Part shown: positions 23,335 to 31,003 of the stretch, one piece after another | How positions within the stretch are numbered: the first letter of the stretch is position 1 | Layout: every line of letters starts with the position of its first letter | Origin: Candidatus Gaiellasilicea maunaloa | Lineage (GTDB): Bacteria > Actinomycetota > Thermoleophilia > Gaiellales > Gaiellaceae | Reading direction: 5' to 3' | Length of the DNA: 64,000 nt | NCBI GenBank assembly: GCA_024330215.1 | Contig: JANDLU010000001.1 | Location: 62,001-126,000 of the forward strand | The notes under the pieces: generated by a model | Told to the model about the DNA's origin: nothing | The model's database searches: none | What the model saw: the letters and a program-made list of their open reading frames with translations, nothing else | Translations under genes and position numbers: made by a program

Positions 23335-24860
23335 CGCTCAGCCTGGCTCTCGGTCTCGCGGCCGGCCTGCTCGCGACCTGGCCGGCCGTGCGCGGACTCG
23401 GAGACGGCTACCTCGCGCGGCCGAGCGCGGGCTTCGGCGAGGCCGCAGCCGGCGATCATCTCCAGCTCGGCTGGGCGCTCTGGCTCCCCGGCCACCAGCT
23501 CGCGAATGCCGGCGCACCGTGGCTCGACCCGTACTCGTTCCAGCCCGAGTCCGATCCGGCGATCAACCTCCAAGGCTGGCTCTTCGGGCTCGTCTACTGG
23601 CCGCTACACACGCTCCTCGGCGCGGTGGCCGCGTACAACGTCTTCCTGCTGCTCACCTTTGTCGCCGCCGGAGCCCTGACGACGTGGTGGCTGCGGGAGC
23701 TCGGGCTGCCCCACGGGGCCGCGCTCGTCGGCGGGCTCGCGTTTGCACTCGCGCCGTATCGCGTCGCGCAGAGCACCGGTCACCTGCTCGGGCCGATCTC
23801 GCTTCTGCTCCCGCTCAGCCTGCTACTCGTCGAACGGCGGCGCCTGCTCCTCGCCGCGCTCGTGCTCGCGGCGATCCCACTCTCCGGCCAGACGCATCTC
23901 GCGCTCGGCGCGATCCCGCTCGTCGTGGCGTACGCGTGGATCAGGCAACCAAGTAGCAGGCTGTTACTCGAGCTTCGGCGCGCCGCACTGCTCGCGCTGC
24001 CGGCCGTCGTCGCCGGCTTCGCGGTCCAGCAGCTCGTGATCGAGGGCTCGATCGCGGGCGGCGGCCGCAGGCTCAGCTCGGTCGACCGCTACTCGGCCTC
24101 GTGGAGCGATCTCGTCGATCGAACGCTCGACGCCGGGGTCGAGCGCTTCGTCTTCCTCGGGTGGCTCCTGCCACTGCTCGCGCTCGCGGGTCTGGCCCTC
24201 CTCTGGCACCGGCGGCGCTCGCTCGCAGTCGTGCTCGGCCTCGCCGCGGTCGTCCCGATCGTGCTCGCGCTCGGAACGACGACGCCGCTCTACGCGCCGC
24301 TCTGGCACGTCTTTCCGCCGCTCCACTACCCGCGCGTACCGGAGCGGGTGATGCCGGTCGCGTGCCTCGCGCTCGCCGCGCTCGCCGCCTTCGCCGTGGC
24401 GCGCTTTCGCTGGGTTCCAGTCGGCGCGGTCGTGCTCGTCGCGCTTGCGATCGACCTGCGCGTGCCGGTCTTCGCGGCCGTCGAGGCGGACGAGGGCAAC
24501 CGCGCCTACGCGGCGATGCGAACGGACGGCCGTCTGTTCGAGCTACCCGTCTTCCGGCCCGACACGCACTACGGCAGCGTCTACCTCGCCTACGCGATGC
24601 AGTCGCCGCGTGAGCGGCCGCAGGGCTACTCGACGGTCGGGCCGACCGAGGCCGACCGGCTGGCGCGCAGGTTGCGGTCGCTGTCTTGTGGGCGCGGAAA
24701 GATCTCCGCTGCTATCGCGTTCGTTGCCGTCCACCGCGGCCTCTACAGGCAGAGCGGTTACTTCGGCCCCGGCTGCGCGGAGCGGGCGGAGGCGGCACTT
24801 CGGCGCACGGGCTGGCGCCTCCTCGGGCGCGACGGCGCGGTCGCCGTCTACGGTCGCTAG
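23268..24860 (+). CDS. Polytopic membrane protein, GT-C-like
   Basis: About 530 residues with some ten hydrophobic helices (for example FVALSLALGLAAGLLATWP, YNVFLLLTFVAAGALTTWW, LLPLLALAGLALLWH) and a soluble C-terminal part ending RTGWRLLGRDGAVAVYGR. The early loop AAAGDHLQLGWALWLPGHQ and PWLDPYSFQPE resembles the first extracytoplasmic loop of GT-C sugar transferases. The start is uncertain: GTG at 23268 overlaps the peroxiredoxin gene by 67 bases, and no ATG/GTG/TTG lies closer to the first helix. Function unknown, envelope glycan metabolism plausible. Confidence 0.68.
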   Translation: MALRGLRGARLRRAARSRSGFVALSLALGLAAGLLATWPAVRGLGDGYLARPSAGFGEAAAGDHLQLGWALWLPGHQLANAGAPWLDPYSFQPESDPAINLQGWLFGLVYWPLHTLLGAVAAYNVFLLLTFVAAGALTTWWLRELGLPHGAALVGGLAFALAPYRVAQSTGHLLGPISLLLPLSLLLVERRRLLLAALVLAAIPLSGQTHLALGAIPLVVAYAWIRQPSSRLLLELRRAALLALPAVVAGFAVQQLVIEGSIAGGGRRLSSVDRYSASWSDLVDRTLDAGVERFVFLGWLLPLLALAGLALLWHRRRSLAVVLGLAAVVPIVLALGTTTPLYAPLWHVFPPLHYPRVPERVMPVACLALAALAAFAVARFRWVPVGAVVLVALAIDLRVPVFAAVEADEGNRAYAAMRTDGRLFELPVFRPDTHYGSVYLAYAMQSPRERPQGYSTVGPTEADRLARRLRSLSCGRGKISAAIAFVAVHRGLYRQSGYFGPGCAERAEAALRRTGWRLLGRDGAVAVYGR

Positions 24861-25252
24861 CTCTCCTCGGCCTTTCGGAAGAGCGCGATCAGCCACCAGC
24901 GCCACGCCGCGAGCAAGAAGAAGATCCCGGAGACCGCGAACGCCCAGGGGATGCTGAAGAGCAGGTCGGTGATCAGGAAGAGGACGCCGGTGAAGGCGAG
25001 CGCGATCCCGGCCGTGCCCGCGATCGCCTCCCGGTTCCCCTTCTGCAGCATCGCCTCCTTGTCGTCGTCGCGGAAGCGGATCCGGTGGAAGGCTGCCGGC
25101 GCGAGCAGCATCACGAGCGCGAACGCGGTCGAGAGCAGCGTCGCGTAGTAGACGCGCTCCTGGACGAGAGTCAGCTTCGGAAAGGCCTCCGTGAATCGGA
25201 TCGCGAGCAGGAAGCCGAAGAGCACCTCGGCGCCCGGGATCAGCGAACGCAA
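24857..25252 (-). CDS. DUF6328-like membrane protein with damaged or unusual start
   Basis: At least 131 residues with four hydrophobic helices. LIPGAEVLFGFLLAIRF, ERVYYATLLSTAFALVML and HRIRFRDDDKEAMLQKGN match the layout of DUF6328 proteins. The coding character continues upstream to 25309 (VAEESKKERLEREHGELLEEL) in the same frame, but the only ATG codons there are followed by an in-frame TAG at about 25313-25315. The TTG at 25252 is the first usable start and gives a shortened N-terminus. The gene abuts a copy of the fabI 3' end. Confidence 0.6.
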   Translation of the reverse strand: MRSLIPGAEVLFGFLLAIRFTEAFPKLTLVQERVYYATLLSTAFALVMLLAPAAFHRIRFRDDDKEAMLQKGNREAIAGTAGIALAFTGVLFLITDLLFSIPWAFAVSGIFFLLAAWRWWLIALFRKAEES

Positions 25253-25309
25253 CTCTTCCAGCAGCTCGCCGTGCTCGCGCTCGAGTCGTTCCTTCTTGCT
25301 CTCCTCGGC

Positions 25310-25708
25310 TACCTACATGCTCATCGCGTGAGTAGCCGGCGCACGAGAGCGCGGCGAATCGTCCCGGCGATCATGCTTCCCAGTGAGTTGGCAGCTGAGA
25401 AACGGGTCTGGCTGATTCGATTCTCGTCTACGCTCGCCGGATTCTGTCATCACGGGGTCGTCACGGTAGGTCTATCACGCCCGGTCAGGCGCTCCGGGAG
25501 CATCAGCGCATCCGCCAGCACGCCGACGAGCGCCTTCGAGCCCTCCGGATCCGCCCACACATCTAGATGGTTGATCGCCAGCCTGTAAGGCGCCCGAAGC
25601 GCGTGTTGGTCACGCGCTCACCACGGTCGGGTGGAGCCGAATCGGCGGTTCGGGCGGCGGCGTTGTCCAGCCCGGCCAGCGAGGGGATCCGGCGGAACCG
25701 CCCGACGG
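25310..25708. other. Gene-poor stretch with a coding remnant
   Basis: No intact gene. After the fabI-like repeat, the minus strand at about 25451-25610 encodes a protein-like fragment (ALRAPYRLAINHLDVWADP, then KALVGVLADALMLPERLTG) that begins after a stop codon and ends at a TGA. It is probably the C-terminal relic of a lost gene whose family I do not recognise. The rest shows nothing. Confidence 0.45.
25313..25341 (-). repeat. Copy of the fabI 3' end (direct repeat, left copy)
   Basis: These 29 bases match 26806-26833, the last codons and stop of fabI, with one mismatch and one extra base. On the minus strand the segment would read as the fabI C-terminus with a one-base insertion, ending in TAG. 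It joins directly to the frame of the DUF6328-like gene. Confidence 0.6.
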
Positions 25709-26089
25709 TCATCGGGCGCGCACGTGATAGGTCGCTGAGCGAAGCGCCTTCCCGGACGACTCGCCTCGCGTCAGCCCGAGGCGGATCGACGCCTTGCCCG
25801 TCCCGGTGGCGCGGAAGACGAGGACGACGCTCGCGCCGACGTCGGCCTCGGAGATCTGCCGGAGGACGCGCGTGTCGACGGGCCGGGCGACCCGCCAGAC
25901 GAGGCCGGTCGACGGGTTCTGTCGTGGCAGAGCGACAGCGACGAGCGAGCCACGAGCCGTCTCGATCGTCGTCACCGGGCCCTTGGGTAGCGGACCGATC
26001 GGTGTCGAGTCGGTGCTTGCGGACGTTGCCGCGGGGACGCCGACGAGAACGACGACGATGAAGAGAGGAATGATGCGGAGGAGCCACAT
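25709..26089 (-). CDS. Secreted chagasin-like (I42) protease inhibitor candidate
   Basis: A 126-residue protein with a signal peptide (MWLLRIIPLFIVVVLVGVPAA) and a single beta-sandwich-like domain. NPSTGLVWRV matches the NPTTGxxW loop of chagasin-type cysteine protease inhibitors. VGASVVLVFRATGTGKASIRL matches their GxxGxxxF...GxxxIxL strands, here without the usual final RPW. AAAGGA precedes the ATG. It would inhibit papain-like proteases outside the cell; this is by motif only. It is the only intact gene in the 1.46 kb between the fabI repeats. Confidence 0.65.
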   Translation of the reverse strand: MWLLRIIPLFIVVVLVGVPAATSASTDSTPIGPLPKGPVTTIETARGSLVAVALPRQNPSTGLVWRVARPVDTRVLRQISEADVGASVVLVFRATGTGKASIRLGLTRGESSGKALRSATYHVRAR

Positions 26090-26805
26090 GATCGTTTCCT
26101 TTCGGTCGGGTTTCTTCCATCGACGGGCAGCCTCGAAGCTCTACGCTCCGCACGAGGGCGACCGCGCGCGGTCAGACATGCCGTGCGAGTAGAGGACGAT
26201 GACCCGCGGCGCCCAACCCCTCGAACGCTCGGAGCGACGGGCACTCGAGCCGGACTCATGCTCGGAACTCATCGAATCGGACCCCCAATTTCCACTGATG
26301 CAACCGTGCTCGACGATCATCACAGGCACAGGCCTTGCGAACGGTACGCTACCCGGCTTTCGGGGGTACGGCGCACGGCCGACGGCCGAGCCTGAGCCAG
26401 CATCGCGCCCCCGGCCACGCGACCGTCCATGCGGCCGGCCCCCAGAATATCGAGGCGCGCGCGTTCGCCTCGGTAGCAGTCCGCCACCTGCCGTACCCAG
26501 TGGCTCATCGACGACCACCCGGGCTACATCGAGGCCGGCCGCTACCCGGCGACGACGGAACGCTCGAGGTCCATGTCGCGGCGATGAGCAACGTGACGAG
26601 AGACCAGCCGCTGATCCGATTCTACGTCTTCGCGCCAGCGCGACGTTCGCGCTCGTGCCGACGAAAGCCAACGAGGAGCCGCCGCCGTTCGACGAGGAAG
26701 CCGCAAGCCTCGCCTTCGAGTACTGGCGTCGCCGGCTCGAGAGCAGATGTCGGACATCACGGGGGCACCACCGGGTCACGTCTTGACAGCGTGTAGCGGC
26801 CTCAT
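26090..26805. other. Stretch without an intact gene
   Basis: The 716 bases between the chagasin-like gene and fabI hold no intact coding sequence. The left half shows nothing recognisable apart from the promoter side of the chagasin-like gene. The right half holds frameshifted coding remnants on the plus strand, listed separately. Confidence 0.5.
26490..26787 (+). pseudogene. Decayed gene with two frameshifts
   Basis: Three protein-like pieces follow each other in three plus-strand frames: TQWLIDDHPGYIEAGRY, then DDGTLEVHVAAMSNVTRDQP with LIRFYVFAPA, then ATFALVPTKANEEPPPFDEE with AFEYWRRRLESR. Together they read like one protein broken by two frameshifts and ending at a TGA near 26787. The family is not recognised. 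Confidence 0.45.
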
Positions 26806-26833
26806 CTACATGCCCATCGCGTGATAGCCGGCG
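26806..26833 (-). repeat. fabI 3' end (direct repeat, right copy)
   Basis: The last codons and stop of intact fabI, matched by 25313-25341 in the same orientation with one mismatch and one indel. The two copies bracket a 1.46-kb gene-poor segment. Confidence 0.6.
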
Positions 26834-27582
26834 TCGACGTAGAGCGTCGTCCCCGTCACGTTCTTCGCCTCGTCGGAGAGGAGATAGGCCGCGGCCGTTG
26901 CGACGTCGCCCGCGTCGATGTGGCGGCGCAGCGGCGCCCGCTCCTCGAACATCCGCTCCATCTCGGTGAAGCCCGCGATCGAGCGTGCGGCGAGCGTGCG
27001 CACCGGTCCTGCCGAGACTGCGTTGACGCGGATCGACTTCTCGCCGAGATCCCACGCGAGGTACTTGACCGAGGCATCCAGCGTCGCCTTCGCAACGCCC
27101 ATCACGTTGTAGTGCGGCACGGCCCGCTCGCCGCCGAGGTAGGTCATCGTCACGATCGAGCCGCCGCCGCGGGCGGCCAGCAGCGGCTCGGCGGCGCGTG
27201 CGGTCGCGACGAGCGAGTAGGCGCTGATGTCGACGGCCATCCAGAAGCGGTCGCGCGGTGTATCCGTGAACCGGCCTTCGAGATCCTCGGCCGCGGCGAA
27301 GGCGACCGAATGGACGAGCAGGTCGAGCCCGCCGTCCCAGACCTCGCCGACCTCCTGGAAGACCCGTGCGACGTCCTCGTCGGAGCGGACATCGCAGGCG
27401 GTGACGAGCTTCGAGCCGACCGTGCCGGCGAGGTTGCGGACCGAGCTCTCGATCCGCTCGCCCTGGAAGGTGAACGCGAGCTCGGCGCCCTCGTCGGCGA
27501 GCCGCTTCGCGATCGCCCAGGCGATCGAGCGCTTGTTCGCGACGCCGAGAACGAGGGCGCGCTTGCCGGCGAAGCGGGACAC
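26806..27582 (-). CDS. fabI: Enoyl-[acyl-carrier-protein] reductase (NADH), FabI
   Basis: A 258-residue SDR-type enoyl reductase completing the fatty acid elongation cycle. LVLGVANKRSIAWAIAK (11-27) is the FabI cofactor loop. Tyr148, Tyr158 and Lys165 (TYLGGERAVPHYNVMGVAK, residues 147-165) correspond to the catalytic set of the family. SAGPVRTLAARSIAGF is the substrate-loop region, the site bound by triclosan-type inhibitors. The C-terminus GYHAMGM is duplicated as a fragment at 25313-25341. It diverges from the subtilase gene across about 40 bases. Confidence 0.95.
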   Translation of the reverse strand: MSRFAGKRALVLGVANKRSIAWAIAKRLADEGAELAFTFQGERIESSVRNLAGTVGSKLVTACDVRSDEDVARVFQEVGEVWDGGLDLLVHSVAFAAAEDLEGRFTDTPRDRFWMAVDISAYSLVATARAAEPLLAARGGGSIVTMTYLGGERAVPHYNVMGVAKATLDASVKYLAWDLGEKSIRVNAVSAGPVRTLAARSIAGFTEMERMFEERAPLRRHIDAGDVATAAAYLLSDEAKNVTGTTLYVDAGYHAMGM

Positions 27583-27622
27583 GGCCGCGAGTCTACGGCA
27601 GCGGAGGAAAACCTAGGCTACT

Positions 27623-30600
27623 GTGGCGGTCGTGCGCCGGCTCGTAGCGCTTCTCTCGCTCGGCCTGGCGCTCGCCGTCGCGTCCTCCGCCACGGCCGCG
27701 TTCCAGCCGATCCGGCGGACGCACGGGGAGCTCGAGCTGCCTCGCGTACGGGCCGGGACGATCCAGGAGCCCGCGGCGCACCGGAGAGGGCGTGTGAGCG
27801 TGATCCTCACCCTGGCCCAGCCTCCCCTCGCCGCCTGGTCGCGGTCGTTCGCCGCCCGGAGCGCGCCGCGCCGGTTGAACGTGCAGAGCACCTCGTCGAA
27901 GGCCTATGTCGCCACGCTTCTCGCCGCCCAGAGGCGAGCCGAGGCGACGCTCCGGCGCGCGATTCCGTCCGCGAGGGTGAGCCGCCACTACACGCTGCTC
28001 CTGAACGGGATGGCGGTCGAGATCCCCGTCAAGAAGCTGCCCGTTGCGGCCGGGCTCTCGTTTGCGCACAAGCTCTACCCCAGCCTCCGCTACACGCTCG
28101 CACTCAATCGCGGGCCAGACGTGATCGGCGCGCGCGCGCTCGCGGCGGCCGGCGGCGGTAGCGGCGAGGGCATCAAGATCGCGGTCGTCGACGACGGGAT
28201 CGACCCGAAGAACCGCTTCTTCGACCCGGCCGGCTTCAGCTATCCCGAGGGCTTCCCGAAGGGCGGCACCAAGTGGACGACGCCGAAGGTGATCGTCGCG
28301 CGCTCCTTCGTCGGAGTTGGCGCCGACGAGGCGAGCCGGCTCGCAGTCGATCCCAAGGCCTCGTTCCACGGAACGCACGTCGCCGGGATAGCGGCCGGCA
28401 ATGCGGGCACTACTGCTCCGGCCGGGCGCGACCACCCCGAGATCGCAGGCCTCTCCGGCGTCGCGCCGCGCGCCCAGATCGGCAACTACCGCGTTTTCAA
28501 CGTCCCCACCTTTGCGGGCCACGTCGGCAACACGCCCGAGATCGTGGCCGCGTTCGAGTCGGCGGTGCGCGACGGAATGGACGTGATCAACTTCTCGGGC
28601 GGCGGGCCGCAGACCGATCCGGCGAGCGACGCGCTGATCGAGGCCGTGCGAAATGTCTCCGCCGCCGGGGTCGTACCGGTGATCTCGGCGGGCAACGACC
28701 GCGACGACTACGGGCTCGGCTCGACCGGCTCGCCCGGCAGCGCGCCGGACGCGATCTCGGTCGCCGCGCTCTCGAACACGCACGTCTTCGCGCCGGCGCT
28801 CTCCGTGGTCGCGCCAGGAGCGCCCGGGAGCCTGACGCGGATTCCGTTCAACGGTCGTGGTGCGGCGGCCTGGGCCGCGGGCGACCAGCCGCTGGTCGAC
28901 ATCGGCTCGATCGTCTCGGCCGCGGGCGCGCCGGTTCCGCGCAACCTCTGCGGGCCTCCGGGCAATCTGAACGGCGGCCCGTCGCCGCTTCCCCCCGGCT
29001 CGCTGACCGGCGCGATCGCGCTCGTCTCCCGCGGCGATTGCGTCTTCGTGCTCAAGGCCGCCCGCGCAAAGGCGGCCGGGGCAATCGGGATCGTGCTCGT
29101 CGACAACCGCCCCGGCGAGGCGAACGGGATCCCGATCCAGCTCGCGCTCCCCGCCGGGATGGTCTCGGACCTCGACGGCTCCCGGCTGCGCGCGTACCTC
29201 GTCGGCCAAGGCGGACGCGCGCCCGTCAGGATCGGGAGCAGCCCGGAGGAGCTCGCCACCGGCCGCAGCGGTGTCGTGACGAGCTTCTCGTCCGGTGGAC
29301 TGACCGCCTTCGGCCATCAACTGAAGCCGGATCTCGGCGCACCCGGCGGTGCGATCCTCTCGGCCACGCTCGCGATCGCGGGCGGGCCGTTCGCGGTATT
29401 CGACGGGACGAGCATGTCCGCGCCGCACGTGGCAGGCGCGGCAGCGCTCCTGCTCCAGCGGCATCGCGGCTGGTCGCCGCGCCAGGTCAAGTCGGCGCTC
29501 GTCTCGACCGCCGGCCCGGCCTGGGCCGACACAGCGCGGACCGTCGAGGCGCCGGTGCTCCTCTCCGGGGCGGGCCTCGCGAACGTCGTGGCGGCGAACG
29601 ATCCGAAGCTCTTCACGGATCCCGTCTCACTCTCCTTCGGCGATCTGAACGTGAACCGCGGCGGCGCCGCTCGGTCGCTGCTGCTCTCGCTCGCCGACGC
29701 CGGCGGTGGCGCGGGCGCCTGGTCTGTGGAGCTGAAGGCACAGGCGCAGCCGAGCGGCGTCACGATCGAGGTTCCCGGCAGCATCTCGATCTCGCCCGGC
29801 GGCGAGCTGATCGTGCCGGTCACCGCGCGCGCGGTTGGCAATGCGGTCGCCGGCGAGGCCTACGGTTTCCTGCTACTGCGTCGCGGCGACGACGTCCGCA
29901 AGGTGCCCTACGCGCTCCTCGTCACGCGCCCGGGCCTCGAGTCGGCGCCGGTCGTGCCGCTCCGGCTCATCCAGACCGGCGACACGCGCAAGGGCTCGTC
30001 ACGGGCTTCGGTCTACAAATATCCGGCGGCCGCGTTCGGCCCCGCGGCGAGCTACACCGGCGCGCCGGTAAACGAGGACGGCGGCGAGACCCTGTACCGG
30101 ATCCGGGTCGACGAACCCGCCGTAAACCTCGGCGCCGCCGTGATCGTCTCCTCGCCAGGCTCGCTCATCCATCCGTGGGTGCTCGGCTCACCCGACGAGA
30201 ACGACGTTCAGGGGTATGCCGGCACGCCCGTGAACGTGAACAACCTGACGATCGACTATCCGCTCGACATCGGCGCCGCCGGCACCGTCTTCCCGCGCAC
30301 GAAGAGCTACTACGTCTCGGTCGACTCCGGTCGCGACCCCTTCACGGGACGCTCGCTCGGCGGGCAGTACGTCCTCCGGGCGTGGGTGAACGACGTCGAG
30401 CCGCCGCTCCTCGGCCTGATGACTGCGCGCGTCTCCGCCGGCCGCCCGACGATCGCGCTCCGCGTCTTCGACGAGGGCGCGGGCGTCAATCCGTACTCGC
30501 TCGCGATCGCGTACGGGCGCACGCTGATCGGTGCCGCCGCCTACGACCCGAGCTCCGGGATCGCCCTCTTCCCGCTTCCCCGCGAGGCAGCGGTGCTGAA

Positions 30601-31003
30601 GGCGGGCAAGCGCACGCTCGCCGCCGAGGCGGCCGATTTCCAGGAGGCGAAGAACGTCGACTCCGTCGGCGACGAGCTGCTGCCGAACACGGCGTTCGCG
30701 CGTGGGCCGATCCGCGTCGTCGCCGGCCCGACCTTGACCTGGCTCGCACCGGAAGTGCGCGAATGCGCTGCGGCCCGCACTCCGCTCGTCGTCCTCGCCG
30801 GCTCGACCGCGAAGGTGCGCTCGGTGCGGTTCTTCGACGGGCGCGAGGCGATCGGCGCGGGGCGCGGCGGGCAGGCCGGGCTCTATACCGGCACCTGGCG
30901 TCGCGGCGACGCGGCAAAGGGGGCGCACACCCTGCGAGCGATCGTCACCGACGCCGACGGCCGCAAGGCCGAGGCGCGACGGATCGTCCGCGTCTGCGGC
31001 TAG
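27623..31003 (+). CDS. Secreted subtilisin-like serine protease (S8) with PA insert
   Basis: A 1126-residue secreted protease. A signal peptide (VVRRLVALLSLGLALAVASS) and an I9-like propeptide with AYVATLLAAQRRAEATLRR come first. The catalytic domain has Asp190 (VVDDGID), His249 (FHGTHVAGI) and Ser597 (DGTSMSAPHVAGA). A protease-associated insert (GAIALVSRGDCVFVLKA) separates His and Ser. Large beta-rich C-terminal domains follow, with Fn3/bacterial-Ig-like features, ending in HTLRAIVTDADGRKAEARR. The start is GTG at 27623 (GTG at 27632 possible). It presumably degrades extracellular protein. Confidence 0.92.
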   Translation: MAVVRRLVALLSLGLALAVASSATAAFQPIRRTHGELELPRVRAGTIQEPAAHRRGRVSVILTLAQPPLAAWSRSFAARSAPRRLNVQSTSSKAYVATLLAAQRRAEATLRRAIPSARVSRHYTLLLNGMAVEIPVKKLPVAAGLSFAHKLYPSLRYTLALNRGPDVIGARALAAAGGGSGEGIKIAVVDDGIDPKNRFFDPAGFSYPEGFPKGGTKWTTPKVIVARSFVGVGADEASRLAVDPKASFHGTHVAGIAAGNAGTTAPAGRDHPEIAGLSGVAPRAQIGNYRVFNVPTFAGHVGNTPEIVAAFESAVRDGMDVINFSGGGPQTDPASDALIEAVRNVSAAGVVPVISAGNDRDDYGLGSTGSPGSAPDAISVAALSNTHVFAPALSVVAPGAPGSLTRIPFNGRGAAAWAAGDQPLVDIGSIVSAAGAPVPRNLCGPPGNLNGGPSPLPPGSLTGAIALVSRGDCVFVLKAARAKAAGAIGIVLVDNRPGEANGIPIQLALPAGMVSDLDGSRLRAYLVGQGGRAPVRIGSSPEELATGRSGVVTSFSSGGLTAFGHQLKPDLGAPGGAILSATLAIAGGPFAVFDGTSMSAPHVAGAAALLLQRHRGWSPRQVKSALVSTAGPAWADTARTVEAPVLLSGAGLANVVAANDPKLFTDPVSLSFGDLNVNRGGAARSLLLSLADAGGGAGAWSVELKAQAQPSGVTIEVPGSISISPGGELIVPVTARAVGNAVAGEAYGFLLLRRGDDVRKVPYALLVTRPGLESAPVVPLRLIQTGDTRKGSSRASVYKYPAAAFGPAASYTGAPVNEDGGETLYRIRVDEPAVNLGAAVIVSSPGSLIHPWVLGSPDENDVQGYAGTPVNVNNLTIDYPLDIGAAGTVFPRTKSYYVSVDSGRDPFTGRSLGGQYVLRAWVNDVEPPLLGLMTARVSAGRPTIALRVFDEGAGVNPYSLAIAYGRTLIGAAAYDPSSGIALFPLPREAAVLKAGKRTLAAEAADFQEAKNVDSVGDELLPNTAFARGPIRVVAGPTLTWLAPEVRECAAARTPLVVLAGSTAKVRSVRFFDGREAIGAGRGGQAGLYTGTWRRGDAAKGAHTLRAIVTDADGRKAEARRIVRVCG

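Noticed and set aside
25562..25577. TCTAGATGGTTGATCG shared with the complement of 33518-33533
   Set aside because: A 16-base exact match between two places is about what chance allows when all positions and both strands of 64 kb are compared, and the flanks do not match.
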